Positions 1 to 8,279 of a stretch of DNA of 64,000 bases are shown in pieces (the first letter of the stretch is position 1; each line of letters begins with the position of its first letter). Origin of the DNA: CAZOOR01 sp964581505. Its GTDB lineage: Bacteria > Bacteroidota > Ignavibacteria > Kapaibacteriales > UBA2268. Made by a program: the position numbers and the translations under genes. The notes beneath the pieces were generated by a model, which had not been told where the DNA came from, did not search any database, and worked only from the letters and a program-made list of their open reading frames with translations. The stretch is taken from positions 1 through 64,000 of the forward strand of contig CAZOOR010000004.1 of NCBI GenBank assembly GCA_964581505.1, given 5' to 3'.

Positions 1-1692
1 CAGAGCATTAGCTATACTCATATAAGTTAAATTTGCTTTCAGAGATAAATTATTCAACGGGAGAAATTCAAAAGATACATCAAATCCCCAAATAGTAATC
101 TCGGAATTATTAATTCGCATATAACGGCGAAGTGTGTCCTCGTCCTGTGTAAGATGTATTTTAGAAATCATATCCGAATAATCATTTGCAAATCCGGCAA
201 TTCCAACTGAATATCTTTTTGTTTTATAATTAAAACCAATTTCCTTCAACAAACCAGTTTCGGGTTGCAAATCGGGATTAATCTTAAACTTCCCCAAAGC
301 ACCGCTGTATGATTCGCGTAATGTCGGAAATCGTGTTCTGCGGGTAATATTCATAAATGCATTCAATTTTTTACTAATAGAATAAATCGGTTCAATATAG
401 AATCCGTAATCAGTCAAACTATTCCCTACTGCCTCAATATGTCGTCCTGCATTACCCGTAAAGAAATAATCAAAAATCAAACCGCTCCTTAGTAATAATT
501 TATTCAAAGAAAATTTATAATCCAGACCGCTACTAACAATAGTTTGCGAATAATCGCTTGTTGAAATATCGACATCATTGGTAGATGTAACATTTTTTAC
601 TTTAATTTCTCTATGTTGCGTATAAGATAAATTGACAACATAAGATAAAGTATTATGTTTATTTATATCGTATAATAGATTAATTCTTGTACCTGCTGTA
701 CGGTCATCATCGTTTTGGATTTTATTAACATTTGTATATGATAAATTCGTATAAGAATTAATTTCTTGTTTGAATAAATCGAACCATGCAGTTGTTTTCA
801 AAATAAAGCGTGCATCATCTGAAAGCGCAAGCTGACCTGTACAAGCTAACAGAGTTCTATCCCAATTTGGATATAACCAATAACGAGTATGCTTAAAATC
901 GGTATTTGTTTCGGGGGCAACTCCTTTTTCGCCTTTAATTTTCAGGAGAGAAATACCCAGTTTGTTATCATCATCAAATTTGTATTCAACTCTTCCATAA
1001 AGAGAAAGGAACTTGCGTTTTGTATTTGTTCTAATTGTGGAACGCTTATCTTGATTCAGTAATTCTTCCGGCGATTGTCCCGAAAGCAAGTAACCGTCTG
1101 TTTTAAGATACGATATCGAAGTTAGATAATTAAATTTTCCAATTTTCCCATTATGCGAAATAGCCCCTTTGAACATTCCTGCTTCTCCGGTTTGTAATCT
1201 AACATTCCCCCCAAAGCCATCTTTCTCTCGTTCATAAGTATTGATACTTACTGCACCACCAAGGATATTAGGACCGTATAGAATAGAATTACCAGTCTTA
1301 TTAATGTCAATCTTGCCAATAATGGCAACAGGCAATAATGATAAATCGAAACGGTTATCCCACGCAATATTAAGAGGCACACCGTCAAAGAAAAGACCTA
1401 TTTGTCTCTCCCCTGCTCCGCGTAAATAAATCAATGACTCACCGCGAGAGTTTGATTTAATACGTGCCGCAGGTATATATGTTTGCAGTTCCGAGAATGA
1501 ATTAACATCAGTATTTTTCAATGTCTCAAATCTAACTGATTCAATATTTGATTTTGAAAATAATGTGTATGGTGCTTTTCCGCTGACACTGATGTCGCCC
1601 AATTGATACACCCTTATCGTATCATTATTAGTTTTGGATTTTAGATTAACAAATGATATAATCAATAACAAGACAACAAACATTCTTTTCAT
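1..1692 (-). CDS. TonB-dependent outer-membrane receptor, C-terminus cut by window edge
   Basis: Reading the minus strand from an ATG at 1692 gives an unbroken frame of 564 codons to the window edge, so the C-terminus is missing. It opens with a signal peptide (MKRMFVVLLLIISFVNLKS). A plug domain follows, with VYQLGDISVSGKAP near residue 30, a SRGESLIYLRGAGERQIGLFF-like stretch typical of plugs, and then alternating beta-strand sequence of the barrel. These are features of outer-membrane receptors for siderophores, cobalamin or other ligands powered by TonB; the substrate cannot be told. No SusD partner lies beside it in the window, and no carboxypeptidase-like N-terminal extension is present, so it is not an obvious SusC. 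It lies downstream of a DUF1573 gene but is separated from it by a terminator. Confidence 0.85.
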   Translation of the reverse strand, partial: MKRMFVVLLLIISFVNLKSKTNNDTIRVYQLGDISVSGKAPYTLFSKSNIESVRFETLKNTDVNSFSELQTYIPAARIKSNSRGESLIYLRGAGERQIGLFFDGVPLNIAWDNRFDLSLLPVAIIGKIDINKTGNSILYGPNILGGAVSINTYEREKDGFGGNVRLQTGEAGMFKGAISHNGKIGKFNYLTSISYLKTDGYLLSGQSPEELLNQDKRSTIRTNTKRKFLSLYGRVEYKFDDDNKLGISLLKIKGEKGVAPETNTDFKHTRYWLYPNWDRTLLACTGQLALSDDARFILKTTAWFDLFKQEINSYTNLSYTNVNKIQNDDDRTAGTRINLLYDINKHNTLSYVVNLSYTQHREIKVKNVTSTNDVDISTSDYSQTIVSSGLDYKFSLNKLLLRSGLIFDYFFTGNAGRHIEAVGNSLTDYGFYIEPIYSISKKLNAFMNITRRTRFPTLRESYSGALGKFKINPDLQPETGLLKEIGFNYKTKRYSVGIAGFANDYSDMISKIHLTQDEDTLRRYMRINNSEITIWGFDVSFEFLPLNNLSLKANLTYMSIANAL

Positions 1693-1830
1693 TCAATTTC
1701 CCTATATAATATCATTACATAAATAATCGCAAGCAAATTTGTATGAATTTGCTTGCGTTCAGTTAGCAAAATAAAGTATGAAAATGAAAATCAAATGAAA
1801 AATCAATAAAGCTGTTTGTCAGATTTACAC

Positions 1831-1871
1831 AAAAAAAAAGACATTTATATTTTGACAAATACAAATGTCTT
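1831..1871 (-). terminator. Rho-independent terminator of the DUF1573 gene
   Basis: Arms AAGACATTT (1838-1846) and AAATGTCTT (1863-1871) form a hairpin. On the minus strand it is followed by a run of nine T. It lies just downstream of the DUF1573 gene, and so isolates that gene from the TonB receptor. Confidence 0.7.
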
Positions 1872-1892
1872 CTAATCCAATATCTACATTAC

Positions 1893-2636
1893 CTATTTTT
1901 TGTTAGTAGGAAATTCATAGTTGGGGATTTTTTCATTCTCTCTAAATTCACCCTGTACATTCATTATTATTGGAATTTTGACACGTACTACATCGGGGTG
2001 TGTTGTCTTGAAAGAAAGCTCTCCCGTTTGCATTCCTATACCTGACGGCGAGGCTTTGACCGTTATAGTGAAATCTGATTTTGCTTTAAGTATAGTATCA
2101 TTGACCAGATTGGTGGTGCAAAATGAAGGTCGAATCTTGACCTGCTTAACAACAATATCAACATCAGTTGTATTTGTAAGCACAACCTTAGCAGTCATAG
2201 TATCACCGGCTAACAATCCGTAGAAAACAATATTCTGGGACGGGAAAAATTCAAGTGGATAGACAACATAAGCATATAACACTAAAATTTTACGTCTGTT
2301 TGTAGGGTCATTAGTCGTTAAGCGAATCCCTTTCTTTGCCATACCTTGGTGAATCGGTATATGAAATGTAATATCAATAGTAGCCGTATCCCCCGGGCTT
2401 AATGTATCTTTATCAATTGGAGCGGTTGTACAACCGCAACTTGGAGTAATATTATTAAAAATCAAATCTTCGTTGCCGGCATTGTAAATAACTAATTTTT
2501 TCTTTAAAGGCGACTCATCAATTCTGACTTCCCCCCATCTGATTGTATCACCACCGACAACAACCAATTTCGGTTGCGCTTGCAATGTCAATGTAATTAA
2601 TACAAAAACCGTAATCAATAGATATATCTTTTTCAT
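1893..2636 (-). CDS. DUF1573-family secreted protein
   Basis: The product has 247 residues. An N-terminal signal peptide ends at about residue 20 (...LTLQA-QPKL). Residues 25-125 match the DUF1573 / ASH-like beta-sandwich pattern: GDTIRWGEVRIDES, then KLVIYNAGNEDL, then the cysteine pair in ITPSCGCTTAP, then LSPGDTATIDITF. A second, related sandwich (residues 130-230) has NTTDVDIVVKQVKIRPSFCTTN. Such proteins are very common in Bacteroidota and sit in the periplasm or outside the cell, but their function is unknown. The gene is transcribed alone: a terminator follows it, and the nuo operon starts divergently 300 bp upstream. On the minus strand a TAnnTTTG-type element (CAAATTTA on the plus strand, 2646-2653) lies 10 bases before the start. 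Confidence 0.8.
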   Translation of the reverse strand: MKKIYLLITVFVLITLTLQAQPKLVVVGGDTIRWGEVRIDESPLKKKLVIYNAGNEDLIFNNITPSCGCTTAPIDKDTLSPGDTATIDITFHIPIHQGMAKKGIRLTTNDPTNRRKILVLYAYVVYPLEFFPSQNIVFYGLLAGDTMTAKVVLTNTTDVDIVVKQVKIRPSFCTTNLVNDTILKAKSDFTITVKASPSGIGMQTGELSFKTTHPDVVRVKIPIIMNVQGEFRENEKIPNYEFPTNKK

Positions 2637-2944
2637 AATTTACTCCAAATTTAAACTAACATAAAGTAAAACGAATTATTCGATTAAAATTTTATTATTT
2701 GTAAAATTCTTATTGTTTTGTAATAAAATCTTCTAAATAATTGATAAGAAATGATAATAAATTTAAGTCAAAAAGATATATTAACAATAACAAACATTTT
2801 TAAAATAATATCTTTTGGCTGGTTCATTTTAATTTCATAATTTGCAACGATTTTTTTTGAGGTTCTTACGAATGTGTGTTTTACATTCGCAGACAAAGAA
2901 GATAGAAATTGAACCATGAATTTTAAAATAGACGGGAATTGCGT
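2637..2944. other. Divergent intergenic region between DUF1573 gene and nuo operon
   Basis: These 308 bp are very A+T-rich and hold no supported gene. They must contain promoters for the leftward DUF1573 gene and the rightward nuo operon. A 12-codon reading frame (2916-2951) begins at an ATG and ends with a TGA that overlaps the nuoA start; whether it is translated is unknown. Confidence 0.5.
2814..2844 (+). promoter_or_regulatory. Possible promoter of the nuo operon
   Basis: TTTG at 2814-2817 and ATAATTTG at 2837-2844 are 19 bases apart. This resembles the Bacteroidota TTTG / TAnnTTTG pair, but the downstream element does not fit exactly (AT where TA is expected). It is about 100 bp before nuoA. 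Weak call. Confidence 0.3.
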
Positions 2945-3355
2945 ATGTTGACAGATTTTGGCGTAATACTTTTATTCTTTATTATCGGGTTCGTCTTTGT
3001 GGGCATAGGATTGCTTACTTCGGCAATAGTGCGCCCCAGCCACCCCAATCCAATCAAAAACTCAACCTATGAGTGCGGTGAGGAGCCAATCGGTATTCCT
3101 TGGATTAAATTTAACAATAGATTCTATGTCATTGCATTGGTGTTTTTGCTATTTGATGTGGAAGTTGTCTTTCTTTTGCCCTGGGCTGTTGTATTCAAAC
3201 AGCTCGGTTGGTTTGCCTTTATCGAAATGATTGTTTTTGTAGTTATTTTAGTTGTCGGACTTGCTTACGTTTGGGCTAAAGGCGATTTGGATTGGGAAAG
3301 ACCTAAACCATATATACCCAAGTTAGATGATTTGGTTATTGGAAAGAAAAAATAA
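2945..3355 (+). CDS. nuoA: NADH-quinone oxidoreductase subunit A
   Basis: Membrane subunit of respiratory complex I (family ND3), about 136 residues with three predicted membrane helices. The family hallmark is clear: RPSHPNPIKNSTYECGEEPIG, with the Cys-Gly-Glu loop that reports the active/deactive state in other complexes, followed by FYVIALVFLLFDVEVVFLLPW, also strongly conserved. I chose the ATG at 2945; a TTG two codons earlier (2939) is also open. It is the first gene of the nuo operon, 15 bases before nuoB. A 12-codon frame ending at 2951 overlaps this start, so translational coupling is possible. Confidence 0.95.
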   Translation: MLTDFGVILLFFIIGFVFVGIGLLTSAIVRPSHPNPIKNSTYECGEEPIGIPWIKFNNRFYVIALVFLLFDVEVVFLLPWAVVFKQLGWFAFIEMIVFVVILVVGLAYVWAKGDLDWERPKPYIPKLDDLVIGKKK

Positions 3356-3370
3356 GGAGAAATTAATACA

Positions 3371-3934
3371 ATGGGACTATTAAATAAATTAGATGACCCC
3401 TTTGAAGGTGGTGGTGTCGTACTCGGCACAATAGAGGATATTCTCAATTGGGGCAGAAGTAAATCGGATTGGTATTTGCATTTCGGTTTGGCTTGCTGTG
3501 CTATTGAGTTTATGGCAATGAATGCCTCTCACTTTGACTTTATGCGCTTCGGAACTATTCCCCGTGCCACGCCGCGACAAGCCGATTTCATTATGATTAC
3601 CGGCACTGTAACCTTAAAAATGGCTTCAAGAATTCAAAAACTTTACGAACAGATGGCTGAACCAAAATATGTTATGTCAATTGGTTCTTGTGCAAATACG
3701 GGCGGACCTTATTGGAAGCACGGCTATCATGTTGTAAAAGGTGTTGATAAGATTATTCCTGTGGACGTCTTTGTTCCGGGGTGTCCGCCTCGACCCGAAG
3801 CTATGGAAGAGGGTATGATGAAACTTCAAAAAATGATTAACGAACAGGCTATCTTTAATAAAAGAAAGCGTTTAGCAGAAGAAGATAAGAAAAATGCTCA
3901 GCTAAAAGAAGAAACTAATATTGAAAGCAAATAA
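3371..3934 (+). CDS. nuoB: NADH-quinone oxidoreductase subunit B
   Basis: The 187-residue protein is the peripheral-arm subunit of complex I that carries cluster N2, the last [4Fe-4S] centre before quinone. The four expected ligands are visible: the Cys pair C42-C43 in [11 protein letters not shown]107 in [10 protein letters not shown] and C138 in [11 protein letters not shown] charged tail of about 25 residues follows the core. A good ribosome site (AAGGAG) precedes the ATG. The gene lies two bases before nuoC. Confidence 0.97.
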   Translation: MGLLNKLDDPFEGGGVVLGTIEDILNWGRSKSDWYLHFGLACCAIEFMAMNASHFDFMRFGTIPRATPRQADFIMITGTVTLKMASRIQKLYEQMAEPKYVMSIGSCANTGGPYWKHGYHVVKGVDKIIPVDVFVPGCPPRPEAMEEGMMKLQKMINEQAIFNKRKRLAEEDKKNAQLKEETNIESK

Positions 3935-3936
3935 TT

Positions 3937-4413
3937 ATGACTGCAAACGACATATTTGAAAAACTTAAAGTTGAATTCGGAGATGCAATCATCGAATTGA
4001 AAGACGAGGCACCATCAGACCCGGCTATAACGGTTGATGCATCTAAAATATTCGATATTTGCCATACTTTACGTGATGACAATACTTTTCTTTTTGACTA
4101 TCTAAGCTGTCTTAGCGGTCTGGATAAAAAAGAGGAATTGCAAGTTGTTTATCATTTATATTCAATGGCTCATAAGCACACAATAGTTATAAAGGCATCT
4201 GTTGCAAAGGATAACCCGCATATTCCTTCTGTAGAAAGAATTTGGAAAGCGGCAGATTGGCACGAAAGAGAAGCCTATGATATGTTGGGTATCATTTTCG
4301 ATGGACATCACAATTTGATTCGGATTCTAACTCCTTATGATTGGGAAGGCTTTCCGCTTAGGAAAGACTACAAAGAACCCGAATATTACAACGGCATTAA
4401 AGTGTCATATTAA
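3937..4413 (+). CDS. nuoC: NADH-quinone oxidoreductase subunit C
   Basis: The 158-residue protein is the 30-kDa-type peripheral subunit of complex I. The C-terminal half holds the family signature: ERIWKAADWHEREAYDMLGI at about residues 108-127, then the LTPYDWEGFPLRKDYKEPEY ending typical of NuoC. It is a stand-alone NuoC and is not fused to NuoD as in some gamma-proteobacteria. It starts two bases after the nuoB stop codon, so the two are probably translated in a coupled way. Confidence 0.96.
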   Translation: MTANDIFEKLKVEFGDAIIELKDEAPSDPAITVDASKIFDICHTLRDDNTFLFDYLSCLSGLDKKEELQVVYHLYSMAHKHTIVIKASVAKDNPHIPSVERIWKAADWHEREAYDMLGIIFDGHHNLIRILTPYDWEGFPLRKDYKEPEYYNGIKVSY

Positions 4414-4448
4414 TATCATAGATTAATTTATTAAAAGAAGATAAAAAT

Positions 4449-5603
4449 ATGAGCGACAAAAAAAGAATAGACTTCAATTATAGTCAGATTGAATCCGACA
4501 GAATGCGACTCAATGTAGGTCCTCAGCATCCTTCGACACACGGCGTGCTAAGGCTCGAGGTTGAAATTGACGGTGAAATCGTTACGGAAGTTGTACCGCA
4601 TATCGGTTACCTTCATCGTTGTTTCGAGAAGTATTCGGAAAATTTAAGCTACAATCAGGTTGTTCCCTACGTTGATAGAATGGATTATGTTTCCGCTATG
4701 AACAATGAATGGCCCTACGTTATGGCTGTCGAAAAACTACTTGATATTAAACTCTCGGATAAAGTTGAATATATCAGAGTCATAATGGCTGAGCTTAATC
4801 GTATTGCCAATCATCAAATAGCCGTTGCTACATTCGGTCTTGATGCAGGCGCCTTCACTCCTTTTCTCTACTTTTTCCGTGATAGAGAATTTATTCTCTG
4901 GATTTTCGAGAAAAGTTCGGGTGCCAGACTTCTGTTTAACTATTTCCGTGTTGGTGGCTTAGCACACGATGTTTATCCCGATTTCAAAGATGATGTTAGA
5001 AAAGTCATTAAACAAATTCGCAATACCAATAAAGAAGTAATGGACTTACTTATTTATAACAAAATATTTATTGACCGTACTGCAAACGTTGGTATATTAC
5101 CTCCCGATGTTGCAATTAACTATGCAGTTAGCGGGCCTACCCTTCGCGGCTCGGGTTACAAATGGGATTTGCGTAAAGATGAACCATATTCCGTATATGA
5201 CAGATTTGATTTTGATGTAGCCGTTGGTAAAGGCGAAGTCGGTACACTCGGTGATACTTGGGATAGAAATATTGTTCGTATGTACGAAATGGAAGAAAGT
5301 TGCAAAATCATAGAACAAGCATTAGAACAAATGCCTGACGAAGGTGATGTGCAAGAAGCTATCCCTGCAAAACTAAAAACACCAAAAGATGCCGAAGTAT
5401 ATGTCAAAGCCGAAAATCCAAAGGGTGAACTTGGATTTTATGTAGTCAGTAACGGACGCGACAAGCCCGAAAGGGTAAAAGCACGTGGCACCAGTTTTGT
5501 CAATCTTGCAGTATTACCCGAAATATCAAAGGGATATATGTTTGCCGATTTAATTCTTATTCTCGGTAGCATTGATATAGTTTTGGGCGAAGTTGATAGA
5601 TAA
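4449..5603 (+). CDS. nuoD: NADH-quinone oxidoreductase subunit D
   Basis: The 384-residue protein is the 49-kDa-type subunit, which forms the quinone pocket together with NuoB. Near the N-terminus it has LNVGPQHPSTHGVLRLEVEI, with the His-x3-His quinone-site loop. It then has GYLHRCFEKYSEN and ends in the canonical LPEISKGYMFADLILILGSIDIVLGEVDR-type terminus. The length is close to the usual of about 400. It is the fourth gene of the operon, 35 bases after nuoC. Confidence 0.97.
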   Translation: MSDKKRIDFNYSQIESDRMRLNVGPQHPSTHGVLRLEVEIDGEIVTEVVPHIGYLHRCFEKYSENLSYNQVVPYVDRMDYVSAMNNEWPYVMAVEKLLDIKLSDKVEYIRVIMAELNRIANHQIAVATFGLDAGAFTPFLYFFRDREFILWIFEKSSGARLLFNYFRVGGLAHDVYPDFKDDVRKVIKQIRNTNKEVMDLLIYNKIFIDRTANVGILPPDVAINYAVSGPTLRGSGYKWDLRKDEPYSVYDRFDFDVAVGKGEVGTLGDTWDRNIVRMYEMEESCKIIEQALEQMPDEGDVQEAIPAKLKTPKDAEVYVKAENPKGELGFYVVSNGRDKPERVKARGTSFVNLAVLPEISKGYMFADLILILGSIDIVLGEVDR

Positions 5604-5647
5604 ATTAAAGATGAATAAAATTAATTTAACATAAAACGGTTTCTATA

Positions 5648-6700
5648 ATGGATGGAACTAATTACTTAATAAACCTACTTGGCGACAATCTGCTAACAAT
5701 ACTGATAATTAGCATAATACCTCTGGTATTCCTAATTGTTTACGCATTGCTCGCCATTCTCGGGGAACTAAAAATTTCTGCATTTATTCAGGAACGATTG
5801 GGACCTATGAGGACAGGTCCTTGGGGTACATTACAGCCGCTAGCCGAAGTAGTCAAATTATTACAAAAGGAAGACATAACACCGGATACGGCAAATAAAC
5901 CCCTATTCAATCTTGCTCCGTTTATTGTATTTACGGGCGCTTATGCGGCATTTGCCGTAATACCTTTCAGCCGCTATTTTGTTCCTTCGGGGATAAATCT
6001 AGGGCTGTTCTATATTTTTGCAGTCGGTTCAATTGCCGCTGTCGGTATCTTTATGGGTGCATGGGCTTCCGATAACAAATACTCTATAATCGGTGCTATG
6101 CGTTCTGTTTCCCAGCTGATTTCTTATGAAATTCCCGGTGCTATGGCAATACTTTCTATTGCAGTACTTGCATCAAGCTTGAATATGCAGGTAATCAACC
6201 AGCAACAAAGCGGATGGTTTTGGAACTGGTTTATCTTCGGTGGTGCCGGTGCAATTGATAAAATTTGGGTTATACCTTTCACTCTTGGCATTGCTTTAAT
6301 ATATATGATAGCATCACTTGCCGAGACTAACAGAACACCTTTCGATATACCCGAAGGCGAGTCGGAACTTGTTGCAGGTTATCATACCGAGTATTCAGGA
6401 ATGAAATTTGCAATGTTTTTCTTTGCCGAATATGCCAATATGTTTGTTGTTGCCGCAATAATTGCAACTGCATTCCTCGGTGGCTGGAACTCACCATTCG
6501 GTGATTTTATGTCCGGTCCTATTTGGGATATTCTCTGGTTTATTGCAAAGGCTTTCTTTGTGATATTTGTTCAGATTTGGCTCAGATGGACATTGCCGCG
6601 ATTTAGAGTTGACCAATTAATGCAATTCGGGTGGAAAATACTATTACCGCTTTCGTTTATATGTTTTCTCGCAATTAGTTTATATAAAATGCTTATATAA
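5648..6700 (+). CDS. nuoH: NADH-quinone oxidoreductase subunit H
   Basis: The 350-residue protein has about eight membrane helices. It is the ND1-type subunit that links the quinone site to the proton-pumping arm. Typical segments are visible: QERLGPMRTGPWGTLQPLAEVVKLLQKED (amphipathic loop 1 region), NRTPFDIPEGESELVAGYHTEYSGMKFAMFF (acidic loop lining the quinone channel), and RWTLPRFRVDQLMQFGWKILLP near the end. It lies between nuoD and nuoI, as in most nuo operons. Confidence 0.97.
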   Translation: MDGTNYLINLLGDNLLTILIISIIPLVFLIVYALLAILGELKISAFIQERLGPMRTGPWGTLQPLAEVVKLLQKEDITPDTANKPLFNLAPFIVFTGAYAAFAVIPFSRYFVPSGINLGLFYIFAVGSIAAVGIFMGAWASDNKYSIIGAMRSVSQLISYEIPGAMAILSIAVLASSLNMQVINQQQSGWFWNWFIFGGAGAIDKIWVIPFTLGIALIYMIASLAETNRTPFDIPEGESELVAGYHTEYSGMKFAMFFFAEYANMFVVAAIIATAFLGGWNSPFGDFMSGPIWDILWFIAKAFFVIFVQIWLRWTLPRFRVDQLMQFGWKILLPLSFICFLAISLYKMLI

Positions 6701-6741
6701 GTCGATTGGTGATGATTAAAGTAAATGTGGAAATGGAGTAA

Positions 6742-7389
6742 ATGACTATGATAAAATATTTTAAAAATATGTGGTTGGGTTTGTGGACAGTTTTTGTCGG
6801 CATGAAAATCACTATTATTCACTTGTTCAGACCTAATGTTACAATTCAGTATCCAAATGAGAGATTCCCAATTCCGGACGGAAGCGACGGAACTCATGTG
6901 GGTCGTAACAGACTTGAAATGGATATGGATTTGTGCGAAGGTTGTCGCCGTTGTGCTAGAATCTGCCCTGTTGATTGTATTGATATTGAGACAATTATGG
7001 TAGTCAAAACAGTCGAACAACCGCTTCTGAGCAATGGAGAAAAAAGACCTCTTTGGGTGCCTAAATATGAAATTGATTTCGGTAAATGCTGCTTCTGCGG
7101 ACTTTGCACTACTGTTTGTCCTACCGATGCAATATATCATACTACCGAATTTGAATATTCTACGTACAAGCTTGAAGGCAAAGAAGAATATTGGTTAGAC
7201 AAAAAAGACAAATACGACAAGGCGTTGCTTTATAGTTTTGTCAATAAACCAAAAGAGTTCTTCGACGAAAAAGCCGCTATTCTTGCGGAAGACAAAAAAC
7301 GCAAAGCCGCCGCAAAAGCGGCAAAAGCTAAAGAAGCCGCTGCTAAAAAAGCAGCCGAAGAAAAAGATAACAAAAAAGAAAATGATTAA
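6742..7389 (+). CDS. nuoI: NADH-quinone oxidoreductase subunit I (two [4Fe-4S] clusters)
   Basis: The 215-residue protein is a ferredoxin-like subunit. It carries two CxxCxxCxxxC(P) motifs, at C65/C68/C71/C75 and C116/C119/C122/C126, which bind clusters N6a and N6b. The core ends near residue 170 and is followed by a tail of about 45 residues rich in Ala, Lys and Glu (runs of KAAAKAAKAK type), probably a helical solvent-exposed extension. The ATG at 6742 follows GGAG; a second ATG two codons on is possible. Without nuoE, nuoF and nuoG in the operon, this subunit may be a site where an alternative electron donor docks. Confidence 0.96.
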   Translation: MTMIKYFKNMWLGLWTVFVGMKITIIHLFRPNVTIQYPNERFPIPDGSDGTHVGRNRLEMDMDLCEGCRRCARICPVDCIDIETIMVVKTVEQPLLSNGEKRPLWVPKYEIDFGKCCFCGLCTTVCPTDAIYHTTEFEYSTYKLEGKEEYWLDKKDKYDKALLYSFVNKPKEFFDEKAAILAEDKKRKAAAKAAKAKEAAAKKAAEEKDNKKEND

Positions 7390-7413
7390 ATATTAAATAA
7401 CTGAAAAAACATT

Positions 7414-7914
7414 ATGGATTTAGTTGTTTTAACATACTACTTTTTAGCAGGACTGGTAATCGCATCGGCAGCAGTTGTTGTTTTCTCGAAGAACATAATG
7501 TATTCGGCATTCGCACTGCTATTTACACTATTTGGGATTGCCGGATTATATGTCTTGCTTAATGCTGACTTTATGGCTGTTACTCAAATAATGGTTTATA
7601 TTGGCGGTATTCTTGTACTGATTATTTTCGGTATAATGCTTACCACGAAAGTAACAGGAGTAAATATAAGAACCGGCACTTTGGGAACTGTGCAGAAGTC
7701 TCTGGCAGGTTTGCTATCACTCCTATTTGCCATATCGCTTATCGTAGTATTCAATAGTACAAAGTGGTTCATTGCCGATTACAAGCCCGAACCGAGTACT
7801 ATTAATCAAATTGGTAACGAATTGTTAACAAATTACTTGCTCGCATTCGAAGCGGCGTCAGTATTATTACTGATTGCTATTATCGGTGCGGCATTGATTG
7901 CAAGAAGAAAATAA
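7414..7914 (+). CDS. nuoJ: NADH-quinone oxidoreductase subunit J
   Basis: The 166-residue protein has five hydrophobic segments (ND6 family). Recognisable stretches are KNIMYSAFALLFTLFGIAGLYVLLNADFMAVTQIMVYIGGILVLIIFGIMLT, which covers the pi-bulge helix region characteristic of NuoJ, and a final LLIAIIGAALIARRK. It lies 24 bases after nuoI and 18 bases before nuoK. Confidence 0.95.
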   Translation: MDLVVLTYYFLAGLVIASAAVVVFSKNIMYSAFALLFTLFGIAGLYVLLNADFMAVTQIMVYIGGILVLIIFGIMLTTKVTGVNIRTGTLGTVQKSLAGLLSLLFAISLIVVFNSTKWFIADYKPEPSTINQIGNELLTNYLLAFEAASVLLLIAIIGAALIARRK

Positions 7915-7932
7915 AATTAGATAGGAAAAAAT

Positions 7933-8241
7933 ATGAGTTTAGGACTGACACATTTCCTTACAATTAGCGCGATTTTATTCTCATTGGGATTGTATGGTAT
8001 TATTACAAGAAAAAATGCCATTATGGTACTTATGGGTCTTGAATTGATATTAAATTCAGCTAATATCAATTTTATTGCTTTCGCAAAATACGGCGGATTA
8101 ATCATCGAAGGACACGTTGCGGCGATTTTTGTTATTATTCTCGCTGCCGCCGAAGCCGCTGTCGCTCTTGCGATTGTGCTGAATATTTATCAAAACTGGA
8201 AGCATATCAATGTTGATGAAGTTGATACGCTGAAAGACTAA
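7933..8241 (+). CDS. nuoK: NADH-quinone oxidoreductase subunit K
   Basis: The 102-residue protein has three membrane helices (ND4L family). It has GLYGIITRKNAIMVLMGLELILNSANINFIAF, with the conserved helix-2 Glu of the proton path, and AAAEAAVALAIVLNIYQ, with the second conserved Glu. The length is exactly that of the family. Confidence 0.97.
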   Translation: MSLGLTHFLTISAILFSLGLYGIITRKNAIMVLMGLELILNSANINFIAFAKYGGLIIEGHVAAIFVIILAAAEAAVALAIVLNIYQNWKHINVDEVDTLKD

Positions 8242-8279
8242 ATAATTGTAAATGATTTTCAATTAAATAAAAACGTATT

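Noticed and set aside
6571..7140. 189-residue frame antisense to nuoH/nuoI
   Set aside because: It lies inside two conserved genes and has no ribosome site or domain.
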